NCBI GenBank assembly: GCA_021768985.1
Contig: JAETTR010000054.1
Location: 1-7,148 of the forward strand
Origin: Bacillota bacterium
GTDB lineage: Bacteria; Bacillota; Clostridia; Christensenellales; Borkfalkiaceae
DNA: 7,148 nucleotides
Direction: 5' to 3'
Positions within the stretch are counted from its first letter, which is position 1; each line of letters opens with the position of its first letter. The translations under genes were made by a program, and so were the position numbers. The notes below the pieces were generated by a model. It ran no database searches, had not been told where the DNA came from, and worked only from the letters and a program-made list of their open reading frames with translations. This document shows, one piece after another, positions 1 to 5,476 of this stretch.

Positions 1-24
1 CATTGGGATAACGTTTAGATAGCG

Positions 25-528
25 TTAGGGGCGTGAGTTTACGGCGTGTGCTGGTCTTGATACGAGCCCGCCGCAATCGCAGCGCGGAACGGCTTTGGAG
101 TTTAGAATAAACTCTGCAGAAAACGACTTTTTACAAGTTAAACACCGATTGCGGTGCACGCTTCCGTGGAGCTCAAACACGTTTTTCGAACCCGCCTTTT
201 GGTGAAGCCCGTCGATATTCTGCGTGACGACGGCAAGGAGCCTCCCCTCCCGCTCCCACTCGGCAAGTTTTAAATGGGCGGCGTTGGGCTGCGCGTCGAG
301 ACAGAGCATTTTATCGCGGTAGAAATCGTAAAACGCTTTGGTGTGCCCGAAAAAAAAGTCGGCGCTCAAAATGGTTTCGGGCGGATAGTCGTATTTTTGA
401 TGATACAACCCATCCTGCGAGCGAAAATCGGGAATGCCGCTCTCGGTCGAAACGCCTGCTCCGCCAAAAAATACGATTTTCTCGCTCTCGTCGATATATT
501 GCTTTAAAACCGAAATCTCGCTGTTCAC
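25..528 (-). CDS. Sir2-family NAD-dependent protein deacetylase, C-terminally truncated
   Basis: Sirtuins remove acetyl or other acyl groups from lysines in the cytoplasm, consuming NAD+ and releasing nicotinamide and O-acetyl-ADP-ribose. Seen here: the NAD-binding GAGVSTESGIPDFRS block (residues 23-37), TQNIDGLH (102-109), the catalytic His in ELHGS (His121), and a zinc site made by Cys129, Cys132, Cys150 and Cys152. The start is GTG, with AGGG nine bases upstream (538-541). The family is normally about 240 residues. Here the protein matches through CGGLV (residue 155), then switches to an unrelated tail and stops at 167. The second half of the NAD pocket, usually a PDVVLYGE-like strand, a GTSL-like segment and the last Rossmann strands, is missing. 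The break lies about 60 bases inside the window, so the edge does not explain it. Family assignment is secure. Activity is doubtful: this may be a pseudogene, a recombination junction or an assembly chimera. Confidence 0.85.
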   Translation of the reverse strand: MNSEISVLKQYIDESEKIVFFGGAGVSTESGIPDFRSQDGLYHQKYDYPPETILSADFFFGHTKAFYDFYRDKMLCLDAQPNAAHLKLAEWEREGRLLAVVTQNIDGLHQKAGSKNVFELHGSVHRNRCLTCKKSFSAEFILNSKAVPRCDCGGLVSRPAHAVNSRP

Positions 529-560
529 CGTAAAATACCCTGTATAATTTCAATAGAAAG

Positions 561-589
561 ATTATATCACACTCGAACAAAAAAAGCAA
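561..589 (-). promoter_or_regulatory. Sigma-A-type promoter for the Sir2 gene
   Basis: Read on the minus strand, a TTGCTT -35 box (584-589) and a perfect TATAAT -10 box (561-566) are separated by exactly 17 bases. Transcription would start near 554, about 25 bases before the GTG codon, leaving room for the AGGG ribosome site at 538-541. The -35 box lies inside the left arm of the inverted repeat at 583-609. Confidence 0.7.
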
Positions 590-609
590 ATACAAAATGT
601 ATTTGCTTT
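583..609. promoter_or_regulatory. Inverted repeat between divergent promoters: candidate operator (or minus-strand terminator)
   Basis: Two perfect 11-base arms, AAAGCAAATAC (583-593) and GTATTTGCTTT (599-609), flank the five-base centre AAAAT. The left arm covers the -35 box of the leftward Sir2 promoter, and the right arm ends three bases before the -35 box of the rightward promoter. A dimeric repressor bound here would occlude both. On the minus strand the stem is followed by seven T residues, so it could instead end leftward transcripts arriving from the right, although the stem has only three G-C pairs. The symmetry is plain; the function is inferred. Confidence 0.55.
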
Positions 610-612
610 CCC

Positions 613-641
613 TTGAAAATAATTTTTATGTATGGTATAAT
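613..641 (+). promoter_or_regulatory. Sigma-A-type promoter with extended -10, rightward
   Basis: TTGAAA (613-618) and TATAAT (636-641) are exactly 17 bases apart, and a TGG just before the -10 box supplies an extended -10 element. Transcription would start near 648. The hexamers overlap the first possible start codons of the membrane-protein gene (TTG 613, ATG 628), so either translation begins downstream at ATG 658 or this match is fortuitous. Confidence 0.55.
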
Positions 642-1059
642 TTACGGACTTGCGATCATGGCGATCATCATGATTCCGAATATTATTTTTGCCATCAAAA
701 AAGGCGGCGGGCAAACCGCTTACCGCAATAAAACTGTTGAGATTTTAGAGCAAATCGGCAGATACGGCTGTTTTTTTCTGATGATTTTTAATCTTCCCTA
801 TACATATTTTAACTTTTGGTTCGAGAGCGCGCTTATCGTTTATTTAACGATAAACGGCGGTTTATGTTTTATCTACCTTATTTTTTGGGTTATCTGTCGG
901 AACAAAAACAACCTGTTAAGGGCACTATCCCTTTCCATTCTTCCTTCGTGCGTTTTCCTGTTCAGCGGTATCGTGTTGGGATATATTCCCCTCGTTTGTT
1001 TTGCAACGCTCTTCGCCCCTTGCCACATTTTTATAAGTTGCAAGAATATTTCCGAGTAA
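628..1059 (+). CDS. Small multi-pass membrane protein of unknown function
   Basis: A 143-residue protein if read from ATG 628. The frame opens at TTG 613 (148 residues), and ATG 658 would give 133. Counting from 613, hydrophobic segments lie at about residues 8-28, 52-66, 73-94, 105-121 and 124-142, suggesting four or five membrane helices and a short cytoplasmic loop with KKGGG and RNKTVEILEQIGRYG. The segments MIPNIIFAIK and NKTVEILEQIGRYGCF resemble, from memory, a family of uncharacterised Clostridia membrane proteins whose N-terminus suits the 628 start. No Shine-Dalgarno site is clear before any candidate start. The gene is divergent from Sir2 and convergent with GH36, and it ends just before a palindromic repeat and probable terminator. 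No catalytic or transporter motif is visible. That it is a real gene is likely; the function is unknown and the start is uncertain. Confidence 0.75.
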   Translation: MYGIIYGLAIMAIIMIPNIIFAIKKGGGQTAYRNKTVEILEQIGRYGCFFLMIFNLPYTYFNFWFESALIVYLTINGGLCFIYLIFWVICRNKNNLLRALSLSILPSCVFLFSGIVLGYIPLVCFATLFAPCHIFISCKNISE

Positions 1060-1087
1060 ATTTCATACGCCGCATTTCGGAATTAAC

Positions 1088-1140
1088 ACCCCCTCAGCCG
1101 CCTTCGGCGACAGCTCCCCCCTCCGAGAGGGAGCCTTTTT
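1088..1140 (+). repeat. GC-rich interspersed palindromic repeat, also a probable terminator
   Basis: The block reads CACCCCCTCAGCCGCC then a TTCGGCG hairpin, followed by AGCTCCCCCCTCC-GAGAGGGAGCC and TTTTT. It contains two small hairpins: GCCG/CGGC (1097-1100 with 1105-1108) and GCTCCC/GGGAGC (1113-1118 with 1129-1134). The second is followed by five T residues, as expected of a Rho-independent terminator for the rightward gene ending at 1059. Its layout matches a class of CCCTCAG...GCTCCC...GGGAGC intergenic repeats that I recall as widespread in gut Clostridia. Only one copy is in the window, so repeat status rests on recognition. Confidence 0.6.
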
Positions 1141-1159
1141 CGAAAAGTTTACTTTAAAT

Positions 1160-3220
1160 TCAAAGTGAAAACAGCTCCACTTCGAAAAAACGCGCCTGAT
1201 AGGCTTTATCGAACCGCACCGTAAGAAAGTTGCCTTCTACCGAAAAATCGGTCGGAAGCGTTTTCGGATAGCCGACGCTAACCGATTTAATCTTGCTTTC
1301 AAAGGGTATTTCGATACGTTCCACGCCGTTTAAATTCCATACGGCAAGGAATATTTTATTTCCGTCGCGAAGTCCGCTCGCGGCGTATTTTTGTCCGAAA
1401 CGGGTAAAACCCAACGGAAAGTAAGGCAAAGCGATCTTTTTAACGGGCGTCAACTTTTTAAAATAAGCAATACCCTCCCTTACCAACTCGAATTTTTTAT
1501 CGCTTAACCGATCGACGTGCCCCGCAAGGTGCATTCTGCCGAGGAGCGCATTCACCGTATTCATAACGACCTGTTCATTATCGATATGCGATTCCACCCA
1601 AGCACGATCGGGGTGAAACGGCTCGCCAGGCTCGCCGTTTCCCGCAACGGGATAATTCCATACCGCCGCCTGTTCGGGCAACACGGCGGAAAGAACGTTC
1701 GCCGCGATATACGGATATTTGCGGTAATCGGTTTGGTCGGAAGTGGATACCATGGAAAAATGCGACAGTGTGCAATAGTCCATACGCATCCCGCCCGAAG
1801 AACAAGTTTCGAACAACACCTGCGGATACGCCGCACGGATAGAATCGATCCAAGCAAGATATGCCGTCCGATCGTCTTCGAGCCCTTCGCCCAAGCTCCC
1901 GCCTTGCAAATCCGCGCCGACGCCGATATCCTGGTTGTAATCCAACTTAATATACTCCGCGCCGTAATCTTCCACCATGCGGCGAATGGTTTCCGAAAGA
2001 TAGGACAGCACCTTTTCCTTTCGAAAATTTAAGAAGTATCTGCCCATCACGCAGATCTTTTTTCCGTAGCGGTGAAGGAAACAATCGTCGCCGTAATAGT
2101 CGAGCATCTCTTTACATTTGTACCCCACGATTTCGGGCTCGATCCAAAGTCCTGCCTTCATGGCGCATGCTCGAATCGCATCGGTCGTCGCGCGTATGCC
2201 GTGCGGAAAGCGCGCCTTGCTCTCCTTCCACCGCCCGACGTACGGATAAATGATTTTTCCGTCCTCTTCATCGTGCCAACCGCAATCAATCACGTAGTAA
2301 TCCGCACCCGCTCGTTGCGCGACAGAAAGATACGTTCGGGTATATTCCTCCGCAGGACTGTCCCACGAAAGGTGCATATATTCGTTAAAGATAATCGGCA
2401 AATCGGTATCCGCCCCGTTTTTTCCGGCAATCGAACGGCGGTATTTCGTCATTTCGCCGATCACGCCGTTTAAACTATCCGAAACGCACAGTGCGACCGT
2501 CACGGTGCGATAGCTTTCTTTCGGCGCAAGATGCTTCGTCCATGCGCCGAACGTTCCGTTTGCCCCGCCGAGATATAAATACAGGGACTTTCCCGCTCTT
2601 GTTTTGCGGTCGCCGATTTCGTAATACCAAGAAGTATTGCTCTGAATTTGGAACATCGTAAACTTACCGCGATATTCCAAAATTCCCTGCGGTAGCTCTT
2701 CCTTGGTCGACCAACTGCCGATATTCGCCCCGCCGATGCGGTTCTGTCCCGCGGCAAAGGCATCGGTAATACCGAGCTCGGAAAGCGACGCCTTTCTCGG
2801 CTGACATTCCGCATGGTGGCTCTGCAAAAAACGATAGAAATACGCGTTTTCCGCATCGCCGCATCCGCCGCAAAAGCCGCTGTAAACGAAAGAAGAAACT
2901 TCGTCTAACAAGATTGCACGTTCGGAAATGTTTTCCACTTCCGTATAGACGCGCACGGCATTGCTTGCGTTCTCTATAAAAAAATACGTGCGTACTTCCA
3001 CAAGCTCGCTACGCTGTACGATAACGAGCCTGTTCGCGCAAAGCTCGTGCGAGATATATTTCAAGCATGACGATTCGGAAGAACAAATCATTTTGTTACC
3101 AAGATGACTATCTCTGTTTTCGCCGACGACGTTTACTTCCGCAAACCCGTCGCCGCTCTGAGCAAGTAAAACTCGTCCGTCTGAAATAAGAAACCGTAAA
3201 AATCCGAATTGAAATTCCAT
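1160..3220 (-). CDS. GH36 alpha-galactosidase-like glycoside hydrolase
   Basis: A 686-residue enzyme of the clan D alpha-galactosidase type, which hydrolyses terminal alpha-galactosyl (or related) residues with retention. Order: N-terminal beta-sandwich (about 1-270), TIM barrel (about 275-590), C-terminal beta domain (about 595-686). Barrel motifs are YYVIDCGWHDEE (308-319), GLWIEPEIVG (357-366), YIKLDYNQD (423-431), with Asp427 the expected nucleophile, ETCSSGGMRMD (471-481) and STSDQTD (492-498), with Asp495 the likely acid/base. Length is slightly below the usual 700-750. No signal peptide is visible, so it should act in the cytoplasm on imported oligosaccharide. The ATG has AGGG seven to eight bases upstream. 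The usual DDGWF substrate motif reads DCGWH, and KWDMNR reads KLDYNQ, so specificity may differ from classical alpha-galactosidases. A strong hairpin separates it from the upstream propeller gene. Family is confident; exact substrate is open. Confidence 0.9.
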   Translation of the reverse strand: MEFQFGFLRFLISDGRVLLAQSGDGFAEVNVVGENRDSHLGNKMICSSESSCLKYISHELCANRLVIVQRSELVEVRTYFFIENASNAVRVYTEVENISERAILLDEVSSFVYSGFCGGCGDAENAYFYRFLQSHHAECQPRKASLSELGITDAFAAGQNRIGGANIGSWSTKEELPQGILEYRGKFTMFQIQSNTSWYYEIGDRKTRAGKSLYLYLGGANGTFGAWTKHLAPKESYRTVTVALCVSDSLNGVIGEMTKYRRSIAGKNGADTDLPIIFNEYMHLSWDSPAEEYTRTYLSVAQRAGADYYVIDCGWHDEEDGKIIYPYVGRWKESKARFPHGIRATTDAIRACAMKAGLWIEPEIVGYKCKEMLDYYGDDCFLHRYGKKICVMGRYFLNFRKEKVLSYLSETIRRMVEDYGAEYIKLDYNQDIGVGADLQGGSLGEGLEDDRTAYLAWIDSIRAAYPQVLFETCSSGGMRMDYCTLSHFSMVSTSDQTDYRKYPYIAANVLSAVLPEQAAVWNYPVAGNGEPGEPFHPDRAWVESHIDNEQVVMNTVNALLGRMHLAGHVDRLSDKKFELVREGIAYFKKLTPVKKIALPYFPLGFTRFGQKYAASGLRDGNKIFLAVWNLNGVERIEIPFESKIKSVSVGYPKTLPTDFSVEGNFLTVRFDKAYQARFFEVELFSL

Positions 3221-3243
3221 ATTCGTTCCCTATATTTTATGTT

Positions 3244-3292
3244 AAAACAAACGGGCGCAGGTGCAAACACCGCCCGTTTGTTTTGCTTTTTT
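3244..3292. terminator. Strong bidirectional hairpin terminator or attenuator between the two hydrolase genes
   Basis: A perfect 14-bp stem, AAAACAAACGGGCG (3244-3257) with CGCCCGTTTGTTTT (3271-3284), encloses a 13-base loop. On the plus strand it is followed by GCTTTTTT. On the minus strand, the direction of the flanking genes, the GC core is followed by a U-rich GTTTGTTTT run inside the lower stem. It starts directly after the propeller gene's stop and ends about 24 bases before the GH36 start, so it could end the propeller transcript or limit read-through into GH36. No convincing GH36 promoter follows it. Confidence 0.7.
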
Positions 3293-4445
3293 ATGCGCGC
3301 GCCCGTTCTTCGGGAGACTTTTTGCAAAAGGTGAGCGGATACTTCATCAAATCGGTTGCGTTATGACAAAGGAGTGCGGAACCGTTTCCGCTCAACTCGT
3401 TTACCGATAGTTGCTTACTGTCCGACACCAACGATATGTAGTGATTGCCGAAATAACCGTTTTCCCCCTCGTAAGGGATATTCACAGGTTCGCTCCAATG
3501 CAGCAGATCGGTACCCGTGCGGAATTCCGCATAATCGGCCACGAACTCGGTAATCGGATTGAGCCCCCGTTTTACGTTTGTGGAAGTCATCACATACGCC
3601 TTGAGCGAATCGAAATAAACGATTCTTGCATGCCAAGCATATTCCACAACGGGCGATTCTTTCCCGAGGTTGCCCGCCTCGCAAAAACTGCCGTTGTAAT
3701 ACTTCACAAAATCGCCCACCACGCCGTCTTCGCGGATTCTGCTGCGCGCCATGTAAAGGTCGCAACGCTCCCCCGCGCCGCTTTGGGGATCGATCGTAAT
3801 GATATTATAGAGCAAATACATAAACCCGTCTTTCTCGTTTACGAACAGCGTAAAATCGCCGCTTCCGAGCGTAACGCACCGATCGTCCGACTGACCGATC
3901 ACGTTCACGCCGTCGGGGTTGTAATACTTGCTGAAACAAACCTGTTCCGCCGTTAAAACCCAGCGGGAAAAATTCCAATTCCTGCCCTCGTCGTCCGAAT
4001 ACATCAATCCGATATGCCGAAAGTCGGGTTCGCCGTCGCCCTTGCCCTGCACTACGTAGCCGCTGTCCTGTCCGTTCCAGCCTGTTTCGTTGTGAAAGAA
4101 AACAAAAAAACGATGCGTATTCGGGCAGATATACAAGCCCATGGGCCAAATCGAACCGCGCGATTTGATTCCCTCGGGATACTTTACGCCGTTAAACGCT
4201 TCACCCGCCCTTCCCGTTTTAAAATTCGTATGAATGGGATACACTTCTCTTAAATCGTCGAAGCAGGTACCTTTAAACATACCGATGTGCCCCGCGTGCG
4301 TATGCCCGCTCATTGCCCAGAGCGTGCCGTCTTTATCGCGGTACATGGGTAGCGTGCCGTCTTGATAGATATCGTTCTCGTTGGAAAAGACCGTTTTGTG
4401 CGCCTCCCCCACGAGGATATCGTATTCCTTTAAAAGATTCTCCAT
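3291..4445 (-). CDS. BNR/Asp-box beta-propeller protein, putative cytoplasmic glycosidase of unassigned family
   Basis: A 384-residue protein with the alternating strand pattern of a sialidase or GH43-like beta-propeller. Visible signatures are an Asp-box, SDDEGRNW (residues 150-157, S-x-D-x-G-x-x-W), and a GTDLLHWSEPVNIPY strand (311-325) like the S-T-D-L-x-x-W-S element of five-bladed propeller hydrolases. Segments rich in possible catalytic residues are DGTLPMYRDKDGTLW (29-43), SGHTHAGHIGMF (46-57), FHNETGW (117-123) and the FGNHY region (332-336). The sialidase arginine triad and FRIP motif are not evident, so I do not call it a sialidase. There is no signal peptide or membrane segment. 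The start is well supported by GGGAGG five bases upstream (4451-4456). The gene lies 46 bases behind the permease gene, probably cotranscribed, and just before GH36, which suggests an intracellular glycan-processing role. It could also be a non-catalytic propeller. The fold is fairly likely; activity is unknown. Confidence 0.75.
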   Translation of the reverse strand: MENLLKEYDILVGEAHKTVFSNENDIYQDGTLPMYRDKDGTLWAMSGHTHAGHIGMFKGTCFDDLREVYPIHTNFKTGRAGEAFNGVKYPEGIKSRGSIWPMGLYICPNTHRFFVFFHNETGWNGQDSGYVVQGKGDGEPDFRHIGLMYSDDEGRNWNFSRWVLTAEQVCFSKYYNPDGVNVIGQSDDRCVTLGSGDFTLFVNEKDGFMYLLYNIITIDPQSGAGERCDLYMARSRIREDGVVGDFVKYYNGSFCEAGNLGKESPVVEYAWHARIVYFDSLKAYVMTSTNVKRGLNPITEFVADYAEFRTGTDLLHWSEPVNIPYEGENGYFGNHYISLVSDSKQLSVNELSGNGSALLCHNATDLMKYPLTFCKKSPEERARA

Positions 4446-4450
4446 GGATT

Positions 4451-4456
4451 CCTCCC
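4451..4456 (-). promoter_or_regulatory. Shine-Dalgarno site of the propeller gene
   Basis: The minus strand reads GGGAGG, followed by a five-base spacer to the ATG at 4443-4445. It is the best ribosome site in the window and fixes the start of the propeller gene. Confidence 0.8.
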
Positions 4457-4491
4457 GCTCGTTTTACCGAACGTTCTTTTTATTTGCGATT

Positions 4492-5403
4492 TTATAAATT
4501 CATAACGATCGTAGAAAGTAGACCTACGAAAAATCCCGCCAACTGCCATTTGTTTAACTTTTCGTGAAACGCAAAGAGCGACGCCAAAAAGGTGAGCACC
4601 AAGCTGACCCCGCAGATCGTTGAAAATACAATTTGCGCCGCCAACAGTTTTACCGAAATCATCACAAGCAAATTCAGCGTTGCGTTGGCGACGCCGCACA
4701 AAAGCGCGATCCACCACCCCCGCTTGAAGTTGAGCACAACCGTTTCTTTACCCTTTTTGAGCGATATGAAAACGGACACCCCGCTGAACGCGAACACGAC
4801 GATCATGGCAACCATCATAAATTCACTGCGGTACAGCCCTTCCGAAGAGGTCTGCTGAAAGGTTTGAAGAATGGAGGCGGCGCCGTTGCAAAACATTGCA
4901 AGAAGCGCAAACACCAACCATAGGAAACCCTTCTTCATTTTCGGTTCTTCTATCACCCGCTCCCCTTGCGGTTCTTTGAATTCCGCAGGCGGCGCTTTCT
5001 TTTTTCCGATTAAAAACACGGCGACGATTAAGAGCGCCAATCCGATATAAAAAAGATAACTCGGATAAGAACGGTAAAAGAAAATTCCGAACAGCGTGGG
5101 TATGAGCAACGAATACGCCATGATAAGCGAAACCAGAGAAACATATCCCGTGCGCAACGCGAGCAAAAGAAAGGCAACGCTTAAACAGTAACAAATTCCG
5201 TAAATGCCGCCCGTAAGAAAGGTGAGCGGATCGTACGCAAAGGTGAATTTTCCGTAAGCAAGAAAGAAGAAGAATACGACGACGGAAATCAAGAGCGTAT
5301 AACAGAAGGGATTGGGTTGTTTTACCCTACGATTATAACATTCCCCGCCCACGCTGAACGCCGCGTTGAAAACCGATGCGAAAACGACTGCAAGATAACC
5401 CAT
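4492..5403 (-). CDS. DMT-superfamily (EamA-like) permease
   Basis: A 303-residue integral membrane protein with the ten-helix, two-half layout of the drug/metabolite transporter superfamily. Hydrophobic segments lie at about 2-20, 34-50, 60-82, 87-109, 115-133, 159-178, 194-213, 229-250, 252-277 and 285-303. A charged cytoplasmic linker (134-158, KKKAPPAEFKEPQGER...KMKK) joins the halves, each of which ends in the short helices typical of EamA repeats. The ATG at 5403 is preceded by an A/G-rich stretch (AGAGGAAGAAAG) in which no Shine-Dalgarno sequence is well placed. The superfamily includes exporters of metabolites and the GRP and RhaT sugar importers, so sequence alone fixes neither direction nor substrate. 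Its position between a glycan-binding-like surface protein and two putative cytoplasmic hydrolases suggests a sugar or sugar derivative, which is inference. Fold assignment is confident. Confidence 0.85.
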   Translation of the reverse strand: MGYLAVVFASVFNAAFSVGGECYNRRVKQPNPFCYTLLISVVVFFFFLAYGKFTFAYDPLTFLTGGIYGICYCLSVAFLLLALRTGYVSLVSLIMAYSLLIPTLFGIFFYRSYPSYLFYIGLALLIVAVFLIGKKKAPPAEFKEPQGERVIEEPKMKKGFLWLVFALLAMFCNGAASILQTFQQTSSEGLYRSEFMMVAMIVVFAFSGVSVFISLKKGKETVVLNFKRGWWIALLCGVANATLNLLVMISVKLLAAQIVFSTICGVSLVLTFLASLFAFHEKLNKWQLAGFFVGLLSTIVMNL

Positions 5404-5436
5404 ATTGATTCTTTCTTCCTCTTATCCCCGAAGGAA

Positions 5437-5462
5437 GCCTGCCCCGCCCAAGCAGGGCAGGC
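5437..5462. terminator. GC-rich hairpin between the surface-protein and permease genes
   Basis: GCCTGCCC (5437-5444) pairs perfectly with GGGCAGGC (5455-5462) around a ten-base loop. It sits 15 bases after the surface-protein stop codon and 34 bases before the permease start. On the minus strand it is followed by TTCCTTC rather than a clean T run, so it may be a weak terminator, an RNA-stability stem or an interspersed palindrome. Confidence 0.5.
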
Positions 5463-5476
5463 GAGTCTACGACCTA

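Noticed and set aside
1..30. CCCTAACGC at the Sir2 stop codon, suggestive of an integron attC core site
   Set aside because: The R/Y consensus does not fit well, no matching distal core is within the window, and no integrase is seen.
39..50. A 12-base stretch (CACGCCGTAAAC on the minus strand) identical to a conserved 16S rRNA segment
   Set aside because: The flanking 16S landmarks, such as GATTAGATACC, are absent, so the match is chance.
816..1157. A second plus-strand frame overlapping the membrane-protein gene
   Set aside because: Its product is Arg/Pro-rich and runs into the palindromic repeat, whereas the other frame gives regular membrane helices and a family-like sequence.
1517..2032. 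A 171-codon plus-strand frame inside GH36
   Set aside because: It lies opposite the conserved catalytic motifs of GH36 and resembles no protein.
3225..3265. Possible GH36 promoter: TTGCAC in the hairpin loop with a TAAAAT-like box near the start codon
   Set aside because: The spacing is several bases too long and the -10 match is weak. It was not strong enough to annotate.
4463..4476. Small palindrome GAACGTTC followed by TTTTT between the permease and propeller genes
   Set aside because: The stem is only four base pairs with no loop, and the T run lies on the strand opposite to transcription, so it is not a terminator.
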